Shown piece after piece: positions 43,209 to 51,409 of a stretch of DNA of 64,000 bases. Origin of the DNA: Methylocapsa sp. S129 (GTDB lineage: Bacteria > Pseudomonadota > Alphaproteobacteria > Rhizobiales > Beijerinckiaceae); assembly GCF_009765995.1 (NCBI RefSeq), contig NZ_LMUI01000042.1:282592-346591 (forward strand), in the 5' to 3' direction. Positions within the stretch are counted from its first letter, which is position 1. Each line of letters starts with the position of its first letter. The notes beneath the pieces are model-generated. The model saw only the letters and a program-made list of their open reading frames with translations. It had not been told where the DNA came from and did no database searches. A program made the position numbers and the translations under genes.

Positions 43209-45329
43209 ATGAGCACGGCGACTTTTATCCGGGGATTGTCGCGCGCGTTTGGCTGGCCGCGCCCGGCGCAGCTCCCCGCCGGCGAACGCCAGTCGGATGT
43301 CGATGTTCTGCGCGAGACGTTGGACGTGCTTCCCCAGGGCATTGTGCTGCTCGACCCCGACGGGCGCTATATCTTCTGGAACCAGCGCTATGCCGACATT
43401 TATAGAGGCAGCGCCGATCTGTTTCAGGCCGGCGTTCGTTTGGAAGACACGTTGCGCATCGGCATTGCGCGCGGCGAATATCCCGAGTCCGCGGGCCGCG
43501 AGGAGGCTTGGCTCAACGAGCGCATGGAGCGGATGCGCAATCCGGTGGGCAAAATCGAGCAGAAGCTGGCCGATGGCCGCTGGATCCTGATCGACGAACG
43601 GCGCACCTCGGACGGCGGGTTCATCGGGCTGCGCGTCGATATCACCGACATCAAAGCCCGCGAGGAATCCTTCCGTCTGCTGTTCGACGCCAATCCCGTC
43701 CCGATGTTCGTGGTCAGCGCGGCGGACAAATGCATTCTGGCGGTGAACGATTCCGCTCTGCGCCATTATGGCTTCGCTCGCACCGCGATCATGCGCGCCC
43801 CGTTCAGCAGGATCGAATGGCCGGGCGTCAAGGACGAGGCCGATCCCGACTGGGGCGCGAGAGACGCGCAAAGCTGGACCAGCACCCATCGCAAGGCGAA
43901 CGACGACGCCATCGACGTCACATTGTTTTCCCGCCCGCTCGATTATGCCGGCGAGGCCGCCTGTCTGATCGCAGCGTTCGACGTTACCGATCGCAACCGC
44001 GCCGAAGCCAAGGCCGCTTATCTCGCCCATCACGATCAACTGACCGGGCTGGCGAACCGCGCTTATCTGCATCTGCGGCTTTGCGAATTGTTTGAACGCC
44101 ATTCCGTGGCGCCCGCGATCGCCGTGCTCTTGATTGATCTCGATCGCTTCAAGCTGGTCAATGATACGCTCGGTCATTTCAGCGGCGACAAATTGCTACA
44201 GGAAGTGGCGCGTCGCATTCGCAACGCGCTCGGCGAGCAGGATTTCGTCGCCCGGCTAGGCGGCGACGAATTCGCCGTGGTGACCGGCGTCACCGATGTG
44301 GGCGAACTCGGCCGGCTGGCCGAGAATTTGATCGAATCGCTTTCGATGACCTACAGGCTCGAAAGTCAGGAGGCGTCGATCGGCGCCAGCATCGGCATCG
44401 CGATCGGGCCCGCCGACGGCGACGATCCCGATCGGTTGATTCGCAGCGCCGATCTGGCGCTTTACCGCGCCAAGGCCGACGGCCGCGGCACCTATCATTA
44501 CTTCGAGGCGGCGATGGACGCCCGTCTGCGCGAGCGCCGATCCATGGAGGTCGAGCTGGCCGCGGCGTTAGAGCGCGCGGAGCTGCAGGTCTTCTATCAA
44601 CCTCTGGTCACGCTCTCGACCGGCGATATCGCGGCCTTCGAGGCTCTGGCGCGCTGGCCCCATCCCGAACGAGGCGACGTTCCTCCTTCGACGTTCATCC
44701 CGATCGCCGAGGAAACCAATCTGATCTGCCGGCTCGGCGCCTTTGTGCTGGAGCGCGCCTGCATGGACGCCGTCGCCTGGCCTGATCCGATCAAGGTGGC
44801 GGTCAATCTGTCACCCCGGCAGTTCCGCTCCGGCGGCCTGCTCGCCACCGTGCAGGCCGCCTTGCAGAAGTCTGGCTTGCCCGCGGCGCGGCTTGAGCTG
44901 GAAATAACCGAGGCGATGCTTCTGGAGCCGACGGACCTCGTCCAATCGACGCTGCATGCGCTGCGCGCACTCGGGGTGCGGATTTCGATGGATGATTTTG
45001 GCACCGGTTATTCCTCGCTCAGCTATCTCCGCAGTTTTCCCTTCGACAAGATCAAGATCGACCGATCCTTTGTGCAGGAAATGGCGACGAGCGCGGACGC
45101 GGCCGCGATCGTGCGGGCCATCGTCACGCTCGGCGCGAGTCTGGGCATTCAGGTGACGGCCGAAGGCATCGAAACCGCCGAAGCCGCCGAATTGCTCGTC
45201 GAGCAGGGCTGCACGGAGGGCCAGGGCTTCTTTTTCAGCCGGCCGCGACCACGCATCGAAGCGGATGCGCTCATCGCCAGCGACATATCGAAGGTGGGCC
45301 AAAGGCGATCCTACGCCAAAGCCGGTTAG
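43209..45329 (+). CDS. PAS-GGDEF-EAL cyclic-di-GMP signalling protein
   Basis: A 706-residue protein with two PAS domains (about 35-150 and 155-270), a GGDEF domain ('GGDEF' at 351-355, intact) and an EAL domain ('EAL' at 478-480, then 'VNLSPRQF', 'ELEITEAMLL', 'DDFGTGYSSLSYL', 'DKIKIDRSF', 'TAEGIET'), all catalytic residues of the phosphodiesterase being present. It could both make and degrade c-di-GMP; the balance cannot be read from sequence. No membrane segment is seen, so it is likely cytosolic. ATG at 43209 has GAGGATC 6 nt upstream. Confidence 0.95.
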   Translation: MSTATFIRGLSRAFGWPRPAQLPAGERQSDVDVLRETLDVLPQGIVLLDPDGRYIFWNQRYADIYRGSADLFQAGVRLEDTLRIGIARGEYPESAGREEAWLNERMERMRNPVGKIEQKLADGRWILIDERRTSDGGFIGLRVDITDIKAREESFRLLFDANPVPMFVVSAADKCILAVNDSALRHYGFARTAIMRAPFSRIEWPGVKDEADPDWGARDAQSWTSTHRKANDDAIDVTLFSRPLDYAGEAACLIAAFDVTDRNRAEAKAAYLAHHDQLTGLANRAYLHLRLCELFERHSVAPAIAVLLIDLDRFKLVNDTLGHFSGDKLLQEVARRIRNALGEQDFVARLGGDEFAVVTGVTDVGELGRLAENLIESLSMTYRLESQEASIGASIGIAIGPADGDDPDRLIRSADLALYRAKADGRGTYHYFEAAMDARLRERRSMEVELAAALERAELQVFYQPLVTLSTGDIAAFEALARWPHPERGDVPPSTFIPIAEETNLICRLGAFVLERACMDAVAWPDPIKVAVNLSPRQFRSGGLLATVQAALQKSGLPAARLELEITEAMLLEPTDLVQSTLHALRALGVRISMDDFGTGYSSLSYLRSFPFDKIKIDRSFVQEMATSADAAAIVRAIVTLGASLGIQVTAEGIETAEAAELLVEQGCTEGQGFFFSRPRPRIEADALIASDISKVGQRRSYAKAG

Positions 45330-45480
45330 CGCCATGCGCCGGCCAGACTGGCGGGCGTTGAGCGAGCCCGTAGACAGGCCGGTCCTAGCCAAACCCTTCC
45401 GCAACGCCTAACTATGGGGCGAGCCGCGCAGGGCTCTGGTTGTCACTCGCCCTGAGCGGCGCGGCGGAAATCAGGATTTG

Positions 45481-46212
45481 ATGATGCCAGGTCTAGACCC
45501 TTCTACGATCGTTTTTGCGATCATCGCGATCTTCGTCGTCTGGAAGCTGCGCTCGGTGCTCGGCACAAGGAATGGCGCGGAGCGCCCGCCGATCGAGCCC
45601 GGCTCTGGCCCCAATCTTGGCCCGAACGGCGCCAATGCGCCCAAACCCATGGGCCAGGTCGTGCGCTTGCCGACCGCCGCTCGGGACACTTCTACCCCGT
45701 TCGGCGCGGCGCCGGCCGACGCGGCGGCGCGATGGAAAGGGTTTGCCGAGCCCGGCTCCAAGGTCGCGGCGGGTCTCGACGCCATCGCCGCCGCCGATCG
45801 CAGCTTTTCACCCGACAGCTTTCTAGCCGGCGCCCGTTCGGCCTATGAGATGATCGTGACCGCCTTCGCCAAGGGCGATCGCGCGACGCTGGGCAATCTC
45901 CTCGCGCCCGAAGTGCTGGATAATTTCGCCAAGGCGATCGAAGCGCGCGCCGCCCGCGCCGAGACGATGGAAACAACCCTGGTGTCGATCGATTCGGCGA
46001 CATTCGAGGACGCACGGCTAAGCGGCGCGAGCGCGCAAATCTCCGTCCGTTTCGCCACCAAGCTGATCTCCCACACGCGGGACAAGACGGGCGCGGTGAC
46101 CGAGGGCTCGGCTGAATCCGTGGTCGATCACCTTGATATCTGGACCTTTTCCAGGGATACTGGCTCGCGCAATCCCAATTGGCAATTGAGCGCGACCGAG
46201 ACCGTCCATTAA
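45481..46212 (+). CDS. Tim44/TimA-like membrane-anchored protein
   Basis: A 243-residue protein with an N-terminal membrane segment ('STIVFAIIAIFVVWKLRSVLG'), a low-complexity linker and a C-terminal Tim44-like domain ('SFLAGARSAYEMIVTAFAKGDRATLGNLLAPEVLDNFA'). Mitochondrial Tim44 docks Hsp70 at the import channel; the bacterial protein is an inner-membrane relative of uncertain role. Starts at 45481 or 45484 are nearly equivalent. It is the first gene of a Tim44-mltA-smr run typical of alphaproteobacteria. Confidence 0.9.
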   Translation: MMPGLDPSTIVFAIIAIFVVWKLRSVLGTRNGAERPPIEPGSGPNLGPNGANAPKPMGQVVRLPTAARDTSTPFGAAPADAAARWKGFAEPGSKVAAGLDAIAAADRSFSPDSFLAGARSAYEMIVTAFAKGDRATLGNLLAPEVLDNFAKAIEARAARAETMETTLVSIDSATFEDARLSGASAQISVRFATKLISHTRDKTGAVTEGSAESVVDHLDIWTFSRDTGSRNPNWQLSATETVH

Positions 46213-46234
46213 GGCCTTCGCTGTGGGGTGAGCG

Positions 46235-47344
46235 ATGGCGCAGGCTCTCGATCCGGTCCGCTTCGCCGATCTTGCCGGCTTTGCCTGGGATGACAGCCTG
46301 GCGGCGTTTCAAACCTTTCGTCGATCCGCCAAAGCGCTTGCCGACGGCGTCGCGCCCACGCGGCCGGGGGTCGCGCCTCCCCCGGCGCTGCTGGGGATCG
46401 CGAGAGAGGCCCTTTCGGCGGACATCGCGGATGCTGGCGCGGCGCGGGCGTTTTTCGAGCGGCGTTTTCAACCCTTTCGCGTGACGCCCGAACCCGGAAA
46501 GCCGGCGGGCTTCCTGACTGGCTATTACGAGCCGCGCCTGCGCGGTTCGCTAGAGTCTTCCCGCGAATTTTCGACGCCGGTGCTGGCGCGCCCCGACGAT
46601 CTCGTCACTTTCGCCGCCGGGCAGGCGCCGCCATCGTTCGATGCGGCTTTGTCGGGCGCGCAGCGCCTGCCCGGCGGCGCGCTGCGCCCCTATCCCGAGC
46701 GCGCCGACATCGAAGCCGCCGCGGCGGCGGGGCAGGGGCGTCCGATCCTGTGGCTGAGCGATCCTGTCGAGCTTTTCATGGCGCAAGTGCAGGGCTCGGC
46801 GAGCGTCGAACTCCCCGATGGGCGGCTCGTGCGCCTCGCCTATGACGGGCGCAACGGCCAGCCCTATAGTTCGATCGGCCGCCTGTTGATCGAATCGGGT
46901 GAGATCACTGAGCGCGAAATGTCGCTGGCGCGTCTGAAATCATGGCTGCGCGCCAACGATCTCGCGCCGGGAGGAAGAGCGCGTGCGTTGATGCAGCGCA
47001 ACCGCTCTTACGTCTTCTTCAAGCTGGAGACGGCGTTCGACCCCGCCGACGGGCCGACCGGCGGCGCAGGCATAGCGCTCACCGCGCTGCGCTCCATTGC
47101 CGTGGACCGCTCCATCTGGGCCTATGGGACGCCGTTCTGGCTCGATGCGCATCTGCCGTGGCGCGGGGCTGAATCAAGCGCGTTCGCCCAGCTGACAATC
47201 GCACAGGACACCGGATCGGCTATTCTGGGCGCCGGGCGCGCCGATCTCTTCTTTGGCGGCGGCGACGAAGCGGGCCGGCGCGCCGGCGACATCCGCCATG
47301 CCTGCGATTTCACGGTTCTCCTGCCTTTGGGAGAACCGAGGTGA
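46235..47344 (+). CDS. mltA: Membrane-bound lytic transglycosylase A family protein
   Basis: A 369-residue MltA-type murein hydrolase that cleaves glycan strands with formation of 1,6-anhydroMurNAc. Motifs 'FLTGYYEPRLRGS', 'LWLSDPVELFMAQVQGSASVELPDGR', 'NRSYVFFK' and the C-terminal 3D domain 'IAQDTGSAILGAGRADLFFG' (catalytic Asp) are present. No clear lipobox or signal peptide is visible from ATG 46235, which has GGGGTGAG before it, so export is not explained by the sequence. It overlaps smr by GTGA. Confidence 0.93.
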   Translation: MAQALDPVRFADLAGFAWDDSLAAFQTFRRSAKALADGVAPTRPGVAPPPALLGIAREALSADIADAGAARAFFERRFQPFRVTPEPGKPAGFLTGYYEPRLRGSLESSREFSTPVLARPDDLVTFAAGQAPPSFDAALSGAQRLPGGALRPYPERADIEAAAAAGQGRPILWLSDPVELFMAQVQGSASVELPDGRLVRLAYDGRNGQPYSSIGRLLIESGEITEREMSLARLKSWLRANDLAPGGRARALMQRNRSYVFFKLETAFDPADGPTGGAGIALTALRSIAVDRSIWAYGTPFWLDAHLPWRGAESSAFAQLTIAQDTGSAILGAGRADLFFGGGDEAGRRAGDIRHACDFTVLLPLGEPR

Positions 47345-47937
47345 AGGAGCCGCCCCAAACGCCGCGCCCGGTCCGCTTGCGCCGCCTCAGCGATGAGGAA
47401 ATCGATCTGTGGATCGCGGTCGCCAAAAGCGTCTCGCGGCGCAAAGGCGCGAAACTGCCAAACCCACGCAAGATCCCGCCGCCGCCCGTTGAAGCTATGG
47501 CCTCGTCGTCCGAGCCGGAGAAAAGGCGCGCGAGCCCCGCGCCAAAGGCGCCTTCGCCGCCGCCGCTCGCGCCATTGGAGAGGCGGCTCAAGAAGCAATT
47601 GGCGCGCGGGCGCAGCGCCATCGACCAATCGATCGATCTGCACGGCATGACGCAAGCGCAGGCGCACCAGGCTCTGCGCGGCTTTCTCATTTATGCGCAA
47701 GCCCAGGGCGACCGGCTAGTTCTGGTCGTCACCGGCAAAGGCGCGCCCAAAGTCAGGGCTTTTGCGCCCAATGATTTCGACGAACCGGGAATCTTGCGCC
47801 GCCTCGTTCCCCATTGGCTGCAAGCGTCCGACATGCGCGCGATCGTGCTCGGATTCGAAGAGGCCGGGCGCGCGCATGGCGGCTCGGGCGCGCTTTATGT
47901 GCGATTGCGCCGCAGCGAGCGGATGGGCGGGCGGTGA
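47341..47937 (+). CDS. Smr-domain protein
   Basis: A 198-residue protein with an Arg/Lys- and Pro-rich N-terminus and a C-terminal Smr domain: 'IDQSIDLHGMTQAQAHQAL', 'LVLVVTGKGAPK' and 'GGSGALYVRLRR'. Smr domains are found at the end of MutS2 and in stand-alone nucleases, acting on DNA or on stalled-ribosome mRNA; the cellular role here is unknown. It starts with GTG at 47341 overlapping the mltA stop. It is the last gene of the Tim44 run. Confidence 0.92.
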   Translation: MKEPPQTPRPVRLRRLSDEEIDLWIAVAKSVSRRKGAKLPNPRKIPPPPVEAMASSSEPEKRRASPAPKAPSPPPLAPLERRLKKQLARGRSAIDQSIDLHGMTQAQAHQALRGFLIYAQAQGDRLVLVVTGKGAPKVRAFAPNDFDEPGILRRLVPHWLQASDMRAIVLGFEEAGRAHGGSGALYVRLRRSERMGGR

Positions 47938-48030
47938 ATCGTAGATAAGGAAAGCTCTCAAATCGCCGCTTGGCCTTTGACCGGCTCATCGCCTTGACAA
48001 TAATGGCGTCCCTGGGCGATCGTAATCGCA

Positions 48031-48163
48031 TGATCCTTGAACGCTCCAAGCTCGCGACGTCGAAAAAATCCCCCGTAACAGGGGGCAGAGCTCGTCGCGC
48101 GCGGTAATTTGCAACGCATAAGGATCGAGTTGGACCCCGCCGGTTTGGACGGGGTCTTTTTTT
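48031..48163 (+). ncRNA. Candidate structured RNA or dapA leader
   Basis: Between smr and dapA a TTGACA (47994-47999) precedes a stretch that can fold as a rod: GATCCTT (48032-48038) with AAGGATC (48120-48126), an inner 10-bp helix (48050-48059 with 48093-48102, one mismatch), and a hairpin CCCCC/GGGGG (48070-48074 and 48081-48085) with a 6-nt loop. It ends in a strong terminator (48133-48163). This could be a small RNA of about 130 nt, or a leader that controls dapA by attenuation. It does not show SRP RNA, RNase P or lysine-riboswitch motifs; the size is short for 6S RNA. Confidence 0.45.
48133..48163 (+). terminator. Rho-independent terminator before dapA
   Basis: GACCCCG (48133-48139) pairs with CGGGGTC (48150-48156) around a 10-nt loop, followed directly by seven T residues (48157-48163). 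It ends 35 bp before the dapA ATG. It may end the smr transcript, a small RNA, or attenuate dapA. Confidence 0.9.
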
Positions 48164-48198
48164 ATTCCCGTCTCCGGCTTCGCAGGAGAGGGATTACA

Positions 48199-49110
48199 AT
48201 GGAAAACAATCATTCGTCGCCGCGGGGCTTATGGCTGCCGCTCGTCACGCCGTTTCGCGATGGCGCGCTCGATGAACCGTCGCTGCGCCGACTTATAAAG
48301 CACTTTGCCACGGAACCGATTGACGGCCTGATCCTGGGCGCCACGACCGGCGAAGGCTTGACGTTGGATGAAGAGGAGGCCGAGCGGCTCACTTCCACAA
48401 TCGCGGCCGAACTTGCCAGGATCGGAAAGCGCGCGCCGGTCTATCTCGGACTATCCGGCAGCGATACGCGCAAGGGCGTCAAGGCGCTGGAGCGCACCGC
48501 CTCCTGGGCTGTCGACGGGTATCTGATCGCCTGTCCCTACTATACCCGGCCATCCCAGCAAGGGCTGTTGCGCCACTTCTCCGCTCTGGCCGATAGCGCT
48601 TCACACCCCATTCTCATCTACAACATCCCTTATCGCACCGGCGTCAATCTCGGCAATGAGGCGATGTTGCAACTGGCCGGGCATGCGAACATCGTCGGCG
48701 TCAAGGATTGCTCGGCCGATCCGGCGCAGTCCTTTGATCTATTGCGCCACCGGCCGCCTGGTTTTGCTGTGCTCACTGGCGAGGACGCCCTCTTTTACGG
48801 AGCGCTGACCCAGGGAGCGGACGGCGGCATTCTCGCCGCGGCGCATGTTGAAACGCGCGCCTTCGCGACCATTCGAAACAAGCTGATGGAAGGCGATCAG
48901 GCCGGCGCATTGTCGGATTGGAGAAAGCTCGTCGACCTGCCGCGACTGCTGTTCGCCGAACCGAGCCCGGCGCCGATCAAGCACTGGTTGTGGCGCGTCG
49001 GTCTGATCGACAGCCCTGAGGTGCGCCTACCCATGACGCCCGTGAGCGATGAGCTTGGCGCCCGGATCGATCGGGAGATTGAACGCTGCAGGCCGTTGCG
49101 TCGCGCGTAG
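48199..49110 (+). CDS. dapA: 4-hydroxy-tetrahydrodipicolinate synthase
   Basis: DapA condenses pyruvate and aspartate semialdehyde, the first step of the diaminopimelate/lysine branch that feeds peptidoglycan. The 303-residue protein has 'LVTPFRDGALDEPSLRRLI', the 'GATTGEG' motif (47-53), catalytic Tyr141 in 'YNIPYRTG' and Schiff-base Lys169 in 'GVKDCS'. ATG at 48199 has AGGAGAGGG upstream. A strong terminator and a possible structured RNA precede it. A dihydrodipicolinate-synthase-like aldolase of another pathway is possible but less likely. Confidence 0.88.
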   Translation: MENNHSSPRGLWLPLVTPFRDGALDEPSLRRLIKHFATEPIDGLILGATTGEGLTLDEEEAERLTSTIAAELARIGKRAPVYLGLSGSDTRKGVKALERTASWAVDGYLIACPYYTRPSQQGLLRHFSALADSASHPILIYNIPYRTGVNLGNEAMLQLAGHANIVGVKDCSADPAQSFDLLRHRPPGFAVLTGEDALFYGALTQGADGGILAAAHVETRAFATIRNKLMEGDQAGALSDWRKLVDLPRLLFAEPSPAPIKHWLWRVGLIDSPEVRLPMTPVSDELGARIDREIERCRPLRRA

Positions 49111-49126
49111 CCCCTTCAAGAGACAA

Positions 49127-49753
49127 TCATGGCGCCGCCGCGTCGTTGTTTTCGGCGTCGCTTCGCTTGGCGACGACGGCGTCGATGATCCCCCATTTCA
49201 TGGCCTCCTCGGCGGTCATGAAGTGATCCCGATCGAGCGTCTTTTCCACTTCCTCGTAGGAACGTCCGCAATGGCGCGCGTAAAGGCTTGCGAGGCGATG
49301 CTTGGTTTGCCGCGTCTCCTCGGCATGGATGAGAATGTCGGACGCCTGGCCCTGAAAACCGCCGAGCGGCTGGTGAACGTGGATGCTGGCGTTGGGGAGA
49401 GCGGAGCGATGTCCCGGCTCACCCGCCATCAGCAGGAAAGATCCCATCGAGCGCGCCGTGCCCATGCAGAGCGTGGCGACCGGGCTCCTGATGAACTGCA
49501 TGGTGTCGTAGATCGCCAGTCCGCTGGTGACCACGCCGCCAGGAGAATTGATATACATGGCGATCGGCTTCTTTGGATTTTCAGCCTCCAGAAACAGCAA
49601 TTGCGCGCAGACAAGCCCCGCTATGCCATCCTCCACCTCGCCGTTCAGGAAGACGATGCGTTCGCGCAGCAAGCGGGAATAGATGTCGAACGATCTCTCG
49701 CCGCGCGCTGATTGCTCAACGACCATCGGGACAAGCTGCATCATGTCGCGCAT
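49127..49753 (-). CDS. clpP: ATP-dependent Clp protease proteolytic subunit (ClpP family)
   Basis: A 208-residue ClpP with the catalytic triad Ser102 ('TARSMGSFL'), His127 ('IHVHQPLGG') and Asp176 ('[12 protein letters not shown]'). '[24 protein letters not shown]' is the handle/strand region. The active-site block reads 'GTARSMG' where housekeeping ClpP usually reads GQAASMG, and no clpX or tig lies nearby, suggesting a second ClpP paralogue. ATG at 49753 has CAGGAG about 9 nt upstream. It is convergent with dapA. Confidence 0.92.
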   Translation of the reverse strand: MRDMMQLVPMVVEQSARGERSFDIYSRLLRERIVFLNGEVEDGIAGLVCAQLLFLEAENPKKPIAMYINSPGGVVTSGLAIYDTMQFIRSPVATLCMGTARSMGSFLLMAGEPGHRSALPNASIHVHQPLGGFQGQASDILIHAEETRQTKHRLASLYARHCGRSYEEVEKTLDRDHFMTAEEAMKWGIIDAVVAKRSDAENNDAAAP

Positions 49754-49788
49754 CGGCGAAAAGCTCCTGGAATAAGAATGAAGGGGAA

Positions 49789-50208
49789 TCAGGCGGCGAG
49801 ACGTAGCCGCGGCGTGTTGTCGTTCGCCATGTCGCGGCTCGCCAACGGGCCGCACGCGTTGGTTAGCTCATGGACAATGTTGAAGGTTGTGCCGCCCGAA
49901 TCATTGGGATGCAGGCGGAAGGTGACGATATTGTCGAAAACCAGACTTCCTTCCTCGCGCCAGGCGTAGCGAACGAATCGGCAGGATTCCTGTTCCATCA
50001 CGCGAAGAGAAAAGGGCGCCGATGGGAACGGCTTTACGCCTTCAGGATCGGGCGCGCCCGATCCGGTCTCAACGAGAGGCGCTGTGAGCCAACGCGCGAC
50101 GAATTCGGGCACCGTCAAAGCCCGCCATACTTTGGCGGGCGGGGCGTCGAGCTCATATTCGAAGCGCAGAATTCGCTGATCCGGGGGTGTTTCGCGGCGC
50201 GACTTCAT
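49789..50208 (-). CDS. SRPBCC/AHSA1-domain protein
   Basis: A 139-residue protein with the AHSA1/CalC fold: '[31 protein letters not shown]' at the N-terminus and '[17 protein letters not shown]' near the C-terminus. Such START-like domains bind hydrophobic ligands or Hsp90-type partners; no enzyme activity can be assigned. ATG at 50208 has GGAG 8 nt upstream and overlaps the ArsR gene's stop by 4 bp, so both are one operon, a very common pairing. Confidence 0.87.
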   Translation of the reverse strand: MKSRRETPPDQRILRFEYELDAPPAKVWRALTVPEFVARWLTAPLVETGSGAPDPEGVKPFPSAPFSLRVMEQESCRFVRYAWREEGSLVFDNIVTFRLHPNDSGGTTFNIVHELTNACGPLASRDMANDNTPRLRLAA

Positions 50209-50519
50209 TGATCCATCTCCTTCAAAAGCTGTTTCAGCGCATCCACCCGTTCCGGCCAGAAGATCTGATAGCGCTGCAGCCATCGAACCATCTGCGCCAA
50301 TCCTTCCGGCCTGACGCGATAATTGACGTTTCGTCCGCTGCGCTGCTCGGCGATGAGGCCGGCCGAGCGCAACACGGCCAGGTGCTGCGACATCGCCGGC
50401 TGGGATATGGCGAGGCCGCCGCGCAATTGCGTGGCGTTCTTTTGCCCGTCCGCCAGCCGTTCGAAGACGGCGCGGCGCGTGGGGTCGGCAAGGGCTTTGA
50501 AGATTTCCGCCTCGGACAT
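50205..50519 (-). CDS. ArsR-family regulator of the AHSA1 operon
   Basis: A 104-residue winged-helix protein: 'IFKALADPTRRAVFERLADGQ' (6-26), the recognition helix in 'LAISQPAMSQHLAVLRSAGL' and the wing 'RSGRNVNYRVRPEGL'. It has no cysteine at the usual metal site, so it belongs to the non-metal ArsR subgroup that often accompanies AHSA1 proteins. No Shine-Dalgarno is seen before ATG 50519, and a palindromic operator begins 7 bp upstream, so the mRNA may be nearly leaderless (inference). Confidence 0.9.
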   Translation of the reverse strand: MSEAEIFKALADPTRRAVFERLADGQKNATQLRGGLAISQPAMSQHLAVLRSAGLIAEQRSGRNVNYRVRPEGLAQMVRWLQRYQIFWPERVDALKQLLKEMDQ

Positions 50520-50525
50520 GACAAT

Positions 50526-50545
50526 ACATAAGCATACACTTATGT
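50526..50545. promoter_or_regulatory. 20-bp palindromic operator before the ArsR-AHSA1 operon
   Basis: ACATAAG (50526-50532), a 6-bp spacer, and CTTATGT (50539-50545) form a perfect 7-bp-arm inverted repeat that ends a few bases before the ArsR start. It is the AT-rich kind of dyad bound by ArsR-family repressors, and is likely the autoregulatory site. Confidence 0.7.
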
Positions 50546-50567
50546 GATTCGCAAGCCCCGAGCATTT

Positions 50568-51224
50568 TTACTCGAACGAAAAGACGGCGCTCCGCTTCGT
50601 TGCGGCGTCTTTGGCGTCGCCAAAATCGGGAATCGGATATTCGGCGAGCAGGCGAAGCCGCGCATGCGGCAGATAGGCGCGGCCGGGATCGCCGATGAGA
50701 ACCCTGACGCCCGCCGCGACACAACGACCGAGGAAGGCCGTAACCCGCGTCGCGAGCCCTTGCTCGTAAAAGAGGTCGCCGACCGCGATGAGGTCCATCT
50801 CGGGCGGCGGCCCGGCGGTGAGATCGTCTTCGACCGCTGTAATCGTGACGCCATTGGCGGCGGCGTTGAGGCCGATCGCGGCGATCGCATTGCGATCGAT
50901 GTCGGCAGCCAACACCGTCCTCGCTCCAGCTATCGCCGCAGCTATGCCAACGACGCCAGAGCCAGCGCCAAGATCCAGAACGCGGACGCCCGCCGCCGTT
51001 GCCGGCCGATCGAGGATGTAACGGGCGAGCGCCGCGCCGCCGGCCCAATGATAGGCCCAGTAGGGCGGCGGATCGCCGCCCGCTCGGTGCGGATCGACAA
51101 GCCGCCGCAGGCCGCTCGCCGGATGGGCGGCGTAAAGGCGGATTTCAGGAAGAAAAAGCGCTGGGGCGAGACGCATATGGGCCTGGATGAAGGACGCCGA
51201 TTCCGGGCGCGCGCCTGGATTCAC
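50568..51224 (-). CDS. Class I SAM-dependent methyltransferase (COG3897-like), paralogue
   Basis: Paralogue of the gene at 36934-37587: both share 'PPPYWAYHWAGG' (here) / 'PPPFWAFAWAGG', a motif I 'VLDLGAGSGVVGIAAA', and 'LIAVGDLFYEQ' near motif IV, and an almost identical ending 'KRSAVFSFE'. GTG at 51224 gives 218 residues, matching the paralogue's 217; a TTG at 51296 would add 24 residues, and the internal ATG at 51176 would remove conserved 'SASFIQAH'. It lies just upstream of the ArsR gene on the same strand. Substrate unknown. Confidence 0.82.
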   Translation of the reverse strand: MNPGARPESASFIQAHMRLAPALFLPEIRLYAAHPASGLRRLVDPHRAGGDPPPYWAYHWAGGAALARYILDRPATAAGVRVLDLGAGSGVVGIAAAIAGARTVLAADIDRNAIAAIGLNAAANGVTITAVEDDLTAGPPPEMDLIAVGDLFYEQGLATRVTAFLGRCVAAGVRVLIGDPGRAYLPHARLRLLAEYPIPDFGDAKDAATKRSAVFSFE

Positions 51225-51409
51225 CGCGACGTCGTCCGTTTCGCTCCTGACCAAGGCATATTTTCTCGCATCATCGAAATTTCTATATCGCGCCAAACGG
51301 CATCCCCCACAAGTCTGCGCGGGTTGAGCGCCCCGGGCAAAAAACGACGCATTGACGCGAACCCGCCAGGATGCGAGGAGGGCGCGCTTTTGTTAGGGAA
51401 ATCCAAGAT

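Noticed and set aside
48031-48163. 6S RNA, SRP RNA or lysine riboswitch before dapA
   Set aside because: The hallmark SRP loop and lysine-riboswitch core motifs are absent and the rod is shorter than 6S RNA; kept only as an unassigned structured RNA.
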